NCBI GenBank assembly: GCA_029582265.1
Contig: CM055823.1
Location: 4,278,001-4,342,000, forward strand
DNA length: 64,000 nt
Direction of reading: 5' to 3'
Source of the DNA: Zoroaster sp. YZ-2022
Taxonomy: Eukaryota > Echinodermata > Asteroidea > Forcipulatida > Zoroasteridae
Shown here: in pieces, positions 11,701-25,300 of the stretch
How the letters are laid out: every line of letters begins with the position of its first letter
How positions within the stretch are numbered: the first letter of the stretch is position 1
The notes under the pieces: model-generated
The model's database searches: none
Seen by the model: only the letters and a program-made list of their open reading frames with translations
What the model was told of the DNA's origin: nothing
Position numbers and translations under genes: made by a program

Positions 11701-12619
11701 TAGGCTTGGGCGATGACATGATAATATCGAATATCGCGATATTTTTTTTATTCGATTATGATATCGAGATCTTTTCAAATTATCGAGATAATTTTTATCG
11801 GCAAATCGCGATGAAAAAAATATATCGCGATGAAAAAAATATATATCGCGATTAAACCAAAATCCTCGATTGTCTTCTAGCCATGGTGGTCTGTCACTTG
11901 GGTTGGTGCACCACGTGAGAGTACATTATATCGTGCATATTTAAATATATGCAGAATATAGGCGTTACCTTAAAAATCGACAACAAAATAACATTTGCAG
12001 TAATTGCAGGTGCTCTGTGCTCATCACATTAGTCATGAATTAAATCAAAGCATGGATCAGCAGCAGCTTGATCAAAGTTGGGGGATTAGGACACTATTCT
12101 ATTATACCATACTGGGACTCTTGTCTAATGACAAAACACATACACGTACTCTTGATAAATATGTGACGTTTATTTAAAATAGTGTGAGTACAATCCAAAC
12201 TCGGGCTGGTCTCATTTTCCGAAGTGCAAATGACGTGTCACAATCACATGGTTTTATTCTCCATGGTACTATGCGACCTAGTCACGTGTTTATACTATGA
12301 CCCAGTCACATGGAACGCGAATCGCGTGAACTCGGGCTGATGAGTTGATTGGGACACACGACACAGTAACCGTCCCACATAATTATTATGCAAACGAATT
12401 TGTCAATGGCCATGGTGCACTCGTGAACGGCGCGATTCCACTTGTCTCTCAGGAAAGCACTGACAATTTATTGTAACGCTTGTAGATGGGTACATCCCTG
12501 TTATTATCGGCTCTAAAGCAATCATGCGTAAAAAAAAAAAAATCATGATATTATCGAAAATCACTATATATGTTTGACGATATATCATGGATGACAAAAA
12601 TCGATATCGCCCAAGCCTA
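11701..12619. mobile_element. hAT-like MITE, GGGCGAT family, long copy
   Basis: Perfect inverted ends TAGGCTTGGGCGAT / ATCGCCCAAGCCTA with a perfect 8-bp duplication ATTAAGGC at 11693-11700 and 12620-12627. At 919 bp it is about twice the other copies. 11870-12480 is extra sequence without a recognisable protein. Confidence 0.88.
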
Positions 12620-12632
12620 ATTAAGGCCCCCC

Positions 12633-13205
12633 AAAAAAAGTCTCTGGTGTCTGGTCTGTGTGAGGGTCATCTCAGACCTGCACGTCAGCATTCTTCATTT
12701 CTTATTTTTTGCTTTGAAACGATGTCCAATTGCAGCCAAAATTGCTGGATTGATTGGAATTCTACCGTGCTGTGTTTTAAACGACTTTTTCAAATCGGGG
12801 TATGACCGTTTGCCACAGGGGTGTGGTTGGGCAGTTTTGAAAAATCCACGTAAATTTTGCTAGGGGTATTGGGGCCGCTGTTGTGAACAGCGCTGGGGTG
12901 AAATCTATAGTTCTGAGCATTTAAGTTTGCTTTCCTTTATTGCTTAAATCATTTAAAATCTGGAGATTCACAACATTGCAATTTGTAAAACTCTGGAAAT
13001 CACGAAAAATCCGCACTAATCACACCTATGTTGCCAATTTGTGCGGCCTCTCTTAGCCACCATAATTTGTATATATAGGAAATTTGGTCTGGTTCCAATA
13101 ACCACGTATATAAATATCACGTATTTCACTGATTGGCAAAACAAAATAGATTACCAAAAAAAAAAAAGCATCACTGCACCAGAAACTAGAGACTTATTTT
13201 TTTGG
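12633..13205. mobile_element. Non-autonomous element, TTCTGGTC family, copy b, interrupted
   Basis: Shares CGATGTCCAATTGCAGCC and CCTCTCTTAGCCACCATA with the 3811 copy. Ends AAAAAAAGTCTCTGGTGTCT and CCAGAAACTAGAGACTTATT. It is split by the 12816-13030 insertion at the TTTGCC motif that is uninterrupted in the other copies. It lies just 3' of TOP3B exon 15, in the intron that follows it. Confidence 0.75.
12816..13030. mobile_element. hAT-like MITE (CAGGGGTGTG), nested
   Basis: Starts CAGGGGTGTG and ends near CACACCTATG, flanked by imperfect TTTGCCA / GTTGCCA. The interior GAGGCCGCTGTTGTGAACAG-like segment and ATTTAGTTCTGAGCATTT-like segment match the copy at 31849-32043. Confidence 0.7.
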
Positions 13206-13255
13206 CCTGAACCACAACAATGAAAAACAATAGTAATAGTGAGAAATGACCTTAC

Positions 13256-13361
13256 CTTATTGAAGTCAACGTTAAGAATTGATGCTTCACACTTCTCACA
13301 ATGATCTTCACCAACTGTGATCCGATGAGCATCCTCAAAGATATTCATGATCACATTACAC
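13256..13361 (-). CDS. TOP3B: TOP3B exon 15 (residues 748-783), last exon in window
   Basis: Acceptor TTTTACAG|G, donor AAG|GTAAGG, phase 0. Encodes [18 protein letters not shown] (769/772) and LNVDFNK. The good donor shows at least one more coding exon follows at lower coordinates. Confidence 0.95.
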
Positions 13362-16300
13362 CTGTAAAATAATAACAAATTAGTACTTCTCATAAATAAT
13401 TTTTAGGTCAAACAAAATATATTTAATGCTCATGAGTCTGCACTCTAATTATTTGTCTTGACTTGAATAAAAAGGATTTAATGTCAGGGATGATATTGTG
13501 AGAAAGTAAAAAGGCAGGAAAAATGTTTGCCATTATCATTAGGCATATACTAGCCTATAGCGGTTTACCTCTATAGCCATGTATAGCAAGGAAACTGTTT
13601 TTTATCTTGGTATTTACAATAAAATGATACACAAGGAAAGTTTCCATGGTCTGAAGTTAGTCGGAACCCGGTTTCATGGTAGGATTTGAAAAATCATGCC
13701 TGTAATTTATCGAGTTAACAAAGAAATTCGACTAGAGTGAGATATGAACCTGCTACCGCTGGGTTACTGTACCAGCACTCCACCAACTGAGCTATCCAGG
13801 CTATTTTGTTAGCGGTCTCCCAAGGTTTTCAATATAATTATTCTAGGGGGTCTACATGAGTTCATCGTAGGAACTTTTCACTCAGCAGTGTAGACATGAT
13901 GTGTGATAGTACAGCTTTTCACAATGAAGCGTTATATTTTAAAACAGTCTGCTCAATTAATGTGTTTTAGCTCAATCTGTTAATTTTTGAAATTTAATTC
14001 AATTTGAAATTTAAATAAAGAACATAATTACAAAATTATAATTAGATTTTAACAATTATTGATTCAACTTAAAAAGTCTTCAGCTAATTACAGGAGTGTA
14101 ATTTGACAAAAGTAAACAATGTTGAAAAATGGGTAGGGGGCCTGGGTCTCCCTTTGGTCTAGATGACAAAGCCCCCTGAACCTCCTGGATGTTTAATTAT
14201 GGAGGATTTACAGACTGTCCACATCCCCACAAACAAGAAACTAGAGGTTTGGACACAATACAGGCTACTTCTTTCGTTCCTTGGTGGCCACTTCTCTTGT
14301 TTCAAGAAAATGTTGAGGCCAAGGGAGAATTGTAAAAAATCATGAGGAAACACAGGCCTGTGATTAACCTTTTTTCAGTTTCAGTTATTGAATGACATCG
14401 ATTACACAGATCAAATAACCCTAAGGTTTTTAATCCACCTTACATATTACAAGCAAGTTACTTGTAAGAAGTCACTTAACCGTGTAGGTAGGAATTACGC
14501 CTGAGAATACGTAGGAGAGGACGTTTTATTTTATTTATGTACGTTGTCATTTTCTATCGCAGTTTTTTATTTTATTTTATTTTTTTTAAATTTAATCCTT
14601 GCCCAAGAGAACAAGAAGCATGAGGGATCCCCAAGCTAAAGTTCATATATATTCTGAGCAGGTGGCAGATTAATCAGATGGTGATGAATATTAGATGTGA
14701 AGGACTGACCAGTTGGAACATCCACAACAGAGGCAGGTAAAGAGTTCCAGAACCTGGCATAAGAAGCTTAAAAAAAGGACCTCTGATGCTGTGAGGTACA
14801 ATATTTTGGAATAACAACTGTTTGTTGATGGGATGCAGATAACTGCCTGGTAGAACGGTATGCTTTAAGCTGAGATAGTTTAAGACTGTCCAGTGGATAA
14901 GGCAGCAGAGAATACTGTGAAACCAGCAACTTGTCTACGATGCCTCAGAGATTGAATACCAAGTGCGTCGTGAAGATTCAGTGAAAGAGAGGAGATGGCT
15001 TTTTTTTAAGACTGTTTAAAATTATTAAAAAGGATTTTGTTACAATGCTGAGCTGTATTTGACTTACTTATTACAAGCTAGTCTCCACTTAGGAGCAGAG
15101 GATGGATCCAGAACCATAACCCCATTGTCACACTCGATACACAGAGCCACGCCCAGCTTGGTAATTGAGTGGATACAGGTAGGGTGGGTGCATTCATTAC
15201 ACCCCATGCCTTTACGCATATCTGGGAACGGAGGATTACTGAAGCAATATGGACATACAGGGTAATTCTGGAAGTAAAAAATAAGAAGGCAAAACAACAA
15301 AATTGCAATATTAGGGAGGAAAGCCAAAGTCATGGTAGGAAGGCCAAAGTCATGGTACAGCCAAGCCTTTGAGAAGCCCAGCTAGGCCCAGGCTTTGCCC
15401 AGGCCCAGGGGCCTATATAATCCCCTAGCTAAGCACAAAAGACCCTTTACTAATGAATAGATCTCAAATAGCTCTTATTGTTAACCCTCTCAGTACCGAA
15501 TTGTTTTGACATAAACAACCGCTGGTGACCGCATTGTTTGACCACTCATCAAGCCTGAAGCACACATTCTTACACAACAGAAAGCTTGTGTTCAAAGGCC
15601 AATTTTACAAACTCTATTATCACTTTGAAGATAACGTTTTACAGCAAAATAAGTAATATGAAATGTCTCACTTATTGAATTCCCTTTCATATAATATAAA
15701 AATTATTGAAATCGGTCAATAAATGTGCAAGTTCTTGGTCTTTGTTTCCTCAGTGTGATCTGTAAACTCAAACACTTTTTTATACACAAACATATGGCGC
15801 TCTGTAGGTGTTTGGCATTTCGGATCTTTACACTACAATTTGAAGGGATTGCATAATAGCAACCTTATTTTATTTCACCATCAATTTGTAAGCTTGGGTA
15901 TGGAGGCTGAACATGGACAAAACTACAGCTTTATAACAAATGGCCTTTGTGCTCAGGCTTGAGAGCTTTTTTGTGTGAAAGCTTGGTCGACTAAAGTCGC
16001 CTATAGTAAGGAAGAGGGGGTATGAGTGCAGTCGACTAAAGTCGCCTATGGTAAGGAAAGGGTTAACACAGACTTAACTGACACCTCATCTATCTTGTGT
16101 TCTCATCTATCTTGTGTTCCCAGCTGCAGCCATTATAATAAGCTCTATTATGGTTTAATATGTATTTTTTTAATGCTTTTTGTATAGTTGTAATTGTAAG
16201 CAAGGTTATTTCAGTCACTTATGTGACTGCCAACCATGTGTTTTTTTAATAAACCAGAATAAAATTTTTAAAAAATAAAATAAAATAAAAATTATAGACC

Positions 16301-19300
16301 CTCTAGAAGTCCAGGTTAAGTTGACTGGCAGGTACTGTATTGTTACAGGATTGGGACTGGATGGGTTTCTCAAAGACTTGGCTGTACCATGACTTTGGCA
16401 CTCATCCCTTAATTAGACTTTCATAAGCAAAGCAGATTCAAGCAAAGTACATCACAAATTATAATTAACAAACAAGTTGCAATAATGCAAAATACAAAGA
16501 CCAAGTTTTATAATTTCTGAGTTTGGCATACATGTAGTATTAGCCAGCAATACCTTTGGGTGTCTTTTGGACTTCCGGTTTGCTAAATGGACACTCTGAT
16601 TTATTTGCAATACACGTATGCGAAGTTAAACTTTTGGACACCCTGTATTTCAAAAAATAACCAAATTGGATGCCCTTATTGCCTTATACTCTGGAGTTTG
16701 AGGTGCAGAAATTATGTCTTGCTTGAGTTTCTGTCTCCCATGTCTTCATCTTTCATTAATTTTTACTTTTACTTTTGTTCCAGATGACCATAGCACCATT
16801 TAATAGTCATCCAATGTCATCTTATCTTCATCTTATACCCATCTTTCTTTTTGTTCCTCTATCTATCCCTGTTTCTCTCTTATCAATCTGTCTGTCCCCA
16901 AATGTCTCCATCTCTCATCCTAAAGTATATTCAAATCCTCCCAGATGACCATAGAACTATCTAAAGGTCATCCAATGGTCATCTTATCTTCATCTTATAC
17001 CCATCTTCTTTTTGTTCCTCTATCTATCCCTGTTTCTCTCTTATCAATCTGTCTGTCTCCAAATGTGTCCATCTCTCATCCTTAAGTATATTCAAATCCT
17101 CCTAGATGACCATAGAACTATCTAAAGGTCATCCAATGGTCATCTTATCTTCATCTTATACCCATCTTCTTTTTGTTCCTCTATCTATCCCTGTTTCTCT
17201 CTTATCAATCTGTCTGTCTCCAAATGTGTCCATCTCTCATCCTTAAGTATATTCAAATCCTCCTAGATGACCATAGAACTATCTAAAGGTCATCCAATGG
17301 TCATCTTATCTTCATCTTATACCCATCTTCCTTTTGTTCCTCTATCTATCCCTGTTTCTCTCTTATCAATCTGTCTGTCTCCAAATGTGTCCATCTCTCA
17401 TCCTTAAGTATATTCAAATCCTCCCAGATGACCATAGAACTATCTAAAGGTCATCTAAAGGTCATCCAATGGTCATCTTATCTTCATCTTATACCCATCT
17501 TCTTTTTGTTCCTCTATCTATCCCTGTTTCTCTCTTATCTATCTGTCTGTTTCCCAATCTTATCCTTAAATATTTTCAAATCCTCCCAAATGATCATAGA
17601 ACTATCTAAAGATCATCCAATGGTCATCTTATCTTCATCTTATAACCATCATCCTCTATCTATCCCTGTTTCTCTTATCTATCTGCCCGTTTCCAAATGT
17701 CTTCATCTCTCATCCTTAAATATTTTCAAATTCTCTCTGATAATCATATCACTATCTAAAGGTCATCCAATGGTCATCTCTATCTCTATCTCTTCCACTT
17801 CCTTTCATTTATCTTCTGGTTTTCATTCATCCTCCGTCATTCTCACCTTTCCTTTTGGTCCAGAAGACCAGAGCACAAGCTCAAAGTCATCCAGGGGGCA
17901 TCTGATCTCCTTGTACAGTTTGATGGTTCCATTTTGAGGCAAGGTGTAAGTCTCTTCACACTCAGCGCAATGAAGACGAGATGGCTTGGCCGAGATGTAC
18001 TTCATAAAACGATGACACTTACCGCATCTATAATTCAAAACAAACGATGAGAATTTGCGTGATTTTCCATTTTACTACACCATCGGTTGTGGGCGCCCTT
18101 CGACATTAACATATCACTGGTAAGCATGCACTATTAAATCTATTTACATTCATGTGTTAATGGTTACCAGGGTTTTCACTGTATAAAGAACTTCTTGTGT
18201 ATATCAAAATTGGAGTTTTGAGCACACACAATGCCCTAGACTCAGAGACTGGCACCTTTTCACCACAAGAGGGCTATGAAGGGAACAAAGTGGATAATCT
18301 GAAGATAATTATTGAACACAGGTCTTTAGATACTAAAATTCAGACAGAATTTGAAAGTTATTAAGGCTGCTTCATACATGTGAATACAAAAGCAAAGCGA
18401 CTTTATGATTTACAAATGTGAAAAAAAGGTGGAGTGCCATAGTCAAGCAGTTTAGTGCATCGGATTTGTGTTCTGATGGCCGAGTTGTCAGAATGTGGGT
18501 TCAAATCCTGGCTGCGACCATGGTACTTGTGTCCTTGAGCAAGACACTTTACCATAATTGCTTCTCTCCACCCAGGAGTAAAGGGGTACCTGTGATGGCA
18601 GAGTTGGTTGTTGTGTTTGATTAGCCCTATATGCGCTGAAATGGCAGCAATTGAGCTGTATACTCCCTTTATAAGAATCGTGTACTATTATTATCATAAA
18701 AATTACTATTTCATTGATAACGTTACAGTAATTCCCTTCGCGTTCACATTCACATGAAGAATGAACCAGGCTTTGGTGAACATTTTCTACCTTGAGAGTG
18801 GCTTTCCAGTAGAAGCTAAAGGAGAGAAGGAAACCTCAAAGAGCTCATCCATCCCCTGAATCTGCTCCACAAAATATTGAAACTTCCTGGTGAAGATGTC
18901 TAGAGTATGACGCAGAACGACGTGATAGTCTATCTTGCCTAATGCTATAAGGTTAAGCTGTTCTTCAACGGCAGAACGCATTGTTGGTAATGATAAATCA
19001 GGATCAATCTGGAATGAGAACCGAGATATAAATTAACCCTAAACCTATTGTCTTTTGTGAAAAAGGTACCTTCTTCTATCTATACCATTTACATCACCAT
19101 GCAGAACCAAACCTTACATCACCATGCAGAACCAAACCTTACATCACCATGCAGAACCAAACTTTCACCCCAATGCAAAGTATAATTGGCTGGGCTATAC
19201 AGAACTGAATCCATCAAAAGCCAACAAAATCTGCTGCTGGAATTTGATGAAATTGGTACACCTAGCCTCATTTAACCATAACCTTCCCAAATCCTCCAAA

Positions 19301-22300
19301 ATCCTTTTTGCTAAAGTGAAGGATTTTGTGAAAATGAAATGCAACCGAAGGGTTAATAGTTGTGTCGGTTCGTTGGTTGGTTACCTTTTGGTATCCGTGA
19401 ATAAGTACAATCCCCAGCCTGGTGGGTACCAGTCTTCGTCCACTCTCTACCTTCACATAGTTACGTTGGCAGATATTCTCAATGTGAACTGGTATGCTGG
19501 CGTCGGTCCCAATGCCGTGTTTCTCCATCAATGTAATAAGCTCACTCTCGGTCAGATAGTCTGGTGGACTTGTTTGTCTCTCAACCAGCTTCACCTAGAA
19601 GGTTCAATAATGACAACAGAACGGTTTGTTAAAGGGACAGTATTGTCACGATCAACAGGGCATGGAATCGGAGTGCTAATTTTAGATTAACTCATTGACT
19701 GAAAATAATACCCCACATGATAAGGTCATATTACCTTCGCTGCTGCATAAATTAGCCAGTAATTTTCAGTCACTGTGTTCATCTTGAACTAGGACACCGA
19801 TTCCATGCCCTGTTGAAAGTCTGCTCTGATCGTGACGATATACTGCTCCTTTAACATCGGGAATAGTCTCAATGCCTAAATTTACTTGAACTGTGTTTGA
19901 AGAATAAATCGTGGCTTACAGCACATGAGACCATAGGCGGATACAGAACATTTTTTTTGGGGGGGGGGCTGAGAATCAAAAACAATTATTTTTCAGTACT
20001 ACAAAAATTACAATGAAATAATCAAAGGGAGAGAAAAACAAAGCACAGTGAGGAATGGGAGTGCGTTCTCCCCTCCCCTCCCCTCCCCTCCCCTCCCCCT
20101 CTCTCTCTCTCTTTTTCTCTCCTTTTTATTTATTTTTATTTTTTTTCTTAGCCGCCCCCATGGATCCGCCAATGGAGACACATGTATTTTTGTGTTGCGG
20201 CATAATGATGTTTGACTCTCGAGTTTCAAGTTTATTTTATTTCCACTTATACATCAATATTTTCACAATCTAGGATCTATTAAAACGGCAATTTTCAGAA
20301 TTAATTTTTCCATCAGAACATTGCTACATTAATTGATGAAGTAAAAACAATTTGACCATTAAACATTTCTCAAAATAATTATTTCATGGCGGGTACCGTC
20401 AAATTAATTTTGGACCTTTTTTACTGTTAAACCAAGCTTCTGACAAATGAAAAATATATCATTTCAAAGTACTGTTTTTTTTATTCTAAAAGGAAATTAT
20501 CAATGTTTAAATGAAAACAACAATTTCTGAAAATTGCTGGTAAATATCGGGCAATACATCTTTAATCAAATCCTAAGGGAGGAGGGCCAAAGTCATGGTA
20601 CAGCCAAGCCTTTGAGAAGTCCGGCCAGTTCCAGGATACCTGGCCTCCTAATCTGTCTTTTGTGAGTCCTAATCCTGTAACAATACAGTACCTGCCAATC
20701 AACACAACCTGGGCTTCTGGAGGGCCTAGCCCAGTCAAATAGAGCTCATTATAATGGCTGCAGTTGTGAACTAAAGACAGCTGAGGTGTCAGTCAAGTCT
20801 GTGTTAACAATAAGCGCTATGTGAGATCTAGTCATTAGTAAAGGGTCTTTTGTGCTCAGCTAGGGGATTATATAGACCCATAGGCCTGGCCAGGCTTCTC
20901 AAAGACTTGGCTGTACCATGACTTTGGCCTTCCTCCCTAATGTCATGCTTTATCACCTCATTCAATGTACATATATCTCCTGTTTGTACCACTGGTAGCG
21001 TCTCCATTGCATTCATAGCTTGCCATTTCATAAATGTTGTATATCCAGGATCAATCACTGTCTTACCGGTACAGGAAAACTTCTCTTCATTGATGACAAA
21101 TGTGATGGTCTTCTGAATGTATTTGCAATCATAACTAATCTGAAATGAAAATCAATTACTTGATTGAAACAATGAACCTAATATTTTCCGTTAAGAACTA
21201 CAAACTGAACCACTTATTTCCGTTAAGAAGTCTGGCTAATATGTTCGTTAAGATGTAACTTTTCGAAAAACACGCCGGTCAAATGATACAAATAAATAGA
21301 GAATTAGCTGTTGCAAACTGCTTACCAATTTAAAAGACCTGCAGTAAAATGGAAAATAAACATTTGGTTTAATTTTGCCTTACAGTGACGTGTGTATAGC
21401 ACTGCATACTCAGTGCTTTCCGAGTGTCTGTGGAAAAAACTTCACAGGCGACTCAGGCGGGATTCAAACCCACGACTTCCTACTTACTTTGCAAAGTTTA
21501 TTTTGCTTTTGAGAAAGAACCTGCTAGGTTCGAAACGTAAGGCCAATAACCATTATTTTGCATTTATACTACAGGTCCTTTAGGTTGGTAAGCAGTTTGC
21601 AACAACTAATTCTGTATTTATTAAATTTTATTTGTACATTTTTACAGTACTTGACATGAAAACAACTTTGAAGTTTTGTTTTCATAAGTTATTGTTAACT
21701 TAGCTATATTAACCCTCCTCCTACTACAAGGGTCAAAATCAGTCAAAATGTTGATATACTTGCCAAGGTATATCTAGTGCACTTAACCCTCCTACTACAA
21801 GGGTCAAAATCAGTCAAAATGTTGATATACTTGCCAAGGTATATCTAGTGCACTTAAAAGTCAAACACTGTCAAACCTTACAACGTGTAGTAAGTACATT
21901 TACAGGTCAAAATGAGTCAACTGTTTTTGACTGGTAAAAGCATTGTCTGGTATTGTTCAGGGTGGTCAAAATGACAGTAAAAACCAGTCCAAAATGACCC
22001 CCAATGTGTGCACATTGCATTATTAACCCTCATACTACTACAACTACAAAGGTCAAAATCAGTCAAAATGTTGATTTACTTGCCAAGGTATATCTAGTGC
22101 ACTTAAAAGTCAAACACTGTCAAACCTTACGTGTAGTAATTACAGGTCAAAATGAGTTGACCGTTAGTGACTGGTAAAAGCATTGTCTTGTATTGTTCAG
22201 GGTGGTCAAAATGACAGTAAAACCAGTCAAAAATTACCCCCAATGTGTGCACATTTGGGTCAAAAGTCAAAACAGGCAGTTGACTGGTTTTGACATCTAT

Positions 22301-25300
22301 AGAAACTTCCCACTAAAGTGCAGCTACAGTAGGAGGGTTAAGTTCTCAGAAACACACTGACCAAATGAGAAGCTAAATTACATTTGTACATTTTTACAGT
22401 ACACCACATTTAAAATTATACATTTTTATGTCACAAATAAAATATATATATATTTAATTTTTTTTCTTCTAATATTTGCTCATACATATGTTGTTCTCCT
22501 AGCTATAACAAAATTCTTAACTTCTTAGAAACATGCAAGCGTCTAGATGTTATTTGTACATTTTGTGAATGTTTATATTCTTGCATTTATACATTTTATA
22601 TCACAAATAAAATAATTTTGTTGTTGTTAATATTTGTTTATTATTATAAGTTGCCTTTACCGTAGCAATGAAATGCAAGACGATGTATTCATATAGTCTC
22701 CAAGCCTCTCCTCCTATCTCAGTCTCCGAGGCGCTCCTCATGGGTGTTATAGGGGGATGGTCCCCCTTATCCATGCCCTTCCGTGGTCGATTGATACCTT
22801 TGTCTAAGAGTTCCCTTATCTCACGATTCCAGGGACTTGACAACTGTTGCTTGAGAGTTCCCCTGAAAATATTACATTCAAAAACTGAAATTATAGGAAG
22901 AGACTCAAAACATGGAAAATTCCTGTTCCATTAACCCTCCTACAATCAGTGCAATTTTTTAAATAACCCATTCAGGCCATTAGCTGTTGCCAGTGGCCTC
23001 CTATGCTTACCCTTCTGTGCACTGTCACACCACCGAGATTGCAGGGTAAAGTGGTCTCCCATTGATACATTGCAGGCCATACTAATAATAAGTAATATGT
23101 TCAAACATTTACAGTGGCCTTGGGTGGCACACAGTTGATTTTGTAAGATTACTCAGAAAGGACAGCAAGCTTGTATATGTATGTACTGAAGGTTGATCAA
23201 GAGCAGAAATAAGGAGGGTTAAAGGGACAAAATCGTCACGATCAGAGCAGACTTTCAACAGGGCATGGAATCGGTTGGAATTGGCCCCCTGATTAGCCAA
23301 AACAATTGCTAAGCAAGTGTTATTGGTTACCAGCCAAACTGTCATGCAAAATATGTACACTTTGGCTGGCTGTCTGTTTAGTTTCGCTGAGTAAATATAT
23401 TTTCAGCTGAAATTGAGCCCATCAAATATTTTTGCTAAACAAATATTTTTGCTAAGCAATATAAAACAGACTACTAACCAAAATGCATACATATTGTATG
23501 AAATGTTGGCTGGTAACCAAAGCAATACGCTAAGCACATTTTTCTTGTAAGCAGCTCTGTGAAATTGACCCCGACAGTTGATAGTATTATTTTCTTACTT
23601 GAGGTCAAAGTTCTCAGGGTAATTGGTCGTTTCTGTTCTCGGATAGCTGATATATCCTTGTATATATAACCTCTCTGCTATCTGCATCGCATGATGAGGG
23701 CTCATACCCAACGTTGCACTCGCAACTCGCATCAACTCAACAGTATTCAGAGCAAGAGGGCGCTGTTTTACTTTCTCCTTCTGTGTTACACCGGTGATTC
23801 TGTAAGACCAAAATAAATTCTTAAAGTTGTTTGAAGGACAGAGCAGATCCAATCACAGATTTTAAATAACTCATAGACGTACAGACTATTGCACAACAGT
23901 ATGCATCCATTTACAGGCACTTTTTTCTGAATTTGGTTTTCATCATGAAGAATTTGTTTGAGAAAGATATATTCAATGAAATGATTGTTGCTTACGAAAT
24001 TCCCTTACCATACCAAAATCAATGGGATTGCATGTAAAATGATCAGGTTATCCATTGTAGTTACCCTGAACTTGTTTCACAAACACAGAGTGTTTTATAC
24101 ACAAGTGTATGGCATTCCATAGCACAAATGGCCATTGAAAGGATTGACTTGTATTATGTCTGATTTCTATAATAGAAACATGTAGGTTGGGTTATACCAT
24201 TAGAAAGATAAGGAATCAGTCTTTCCAACCATATATAGCATGGGAATGGACTGCGAAGAATGGAAAAAATACAGCCGTTTTAAAAGCTGGTCATGATACT
24301 CCCAATTAAGTGCTGTGTGTGGTGACCTTGGTTGACTAATGCAGCGGTCAAATGTAATCTTCACATACCCCCCTCAAGCGTTCACCCCATTTCACCTTTT
24401 TCTGAATTTTGTTTAGGTCAAGATTCACCCACATGCAATATTTTTTAGGCAAAGATTCACCTGCCTCAATAAAAAATCAGGTCAAGATTCACCCTTACCA
24501 AAAATAATTCGGGTGAAGATTCACCACGGCCATTTTTTTAGGTGAAGATTCACCTCAGCTAAATTTTTTTAGGTGAAGATTCACCTCAGCCATTTTTTTA
24601 GGTAAAGATTCACCAAAGAGAAAAAATGTTTTTGGTTCCTTCTTTTTATGACACATGTACTTCAATCAGTCAAAAGTAAAGAGCCAACCTTTTCTTCCTA
24701 TTGTACCATCATCATTTTCTATTTTGTTACTCTCTGTTATTTTCTTGTATGATACATTGTTGTATTATGGTAGTTTATCTTAACAGCAATATGAAATAAA
24801 GTGTGGCCAGAGAAAATAAATATGATGCACAACTTTAAAATGTCTGTTTGCTTCCTCTTTCCTTGTCTCAAAATTGAAAAACAAAGATATAAAAACGTTT
24901 GAAGACGTTTCTCCTGCCCATAATAAACACTCCACCTTCCATGGGAAAAAAGGGGATCTCACCCGTTGTTGACAAAAACTAAAATGTTGGCCCAGGCCAT
25001 AATTAAACTAACCGGCCTAGCCTACAAGTACTAACGTTAGTACATACTACGTATGCCTAACGTTATGGATATAGGCTTTGTACCACAGGCGTCTCTAACG
25101 TATACGGCCCCACACATTACATAGGCCCTAACGTTAACGTTAGGCTATCACTCAGAAACCAGAAAGAAATTTACCAAATTAGACTTTTACATAACGGAAT
25201 TATATGTGATCGAAATTTTCCAATATTCACTATTACACAGCCACAAGTCTACGTTTTTTTAATGAGAATTATTAATTTTGACATCATTTTCAAAGCACTT

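Noticed and set aside
13728..13805. Functional tRNA gene on the minus strand
   Set aside because: 9-nt anticodon loop, damaged B box and imperfect acceptor; more likely a SINE head or pseudogene.
17428..17937. 169-residue plus-strand frame
   Set aside because: 161-bp minisatellite plus antisense of TOP3B exon 13.
19124..19690. 188-residue plus-strand frame
   Set aside because: Antisense shadow of TOP3B exon 11 plus MITE-A sequence.
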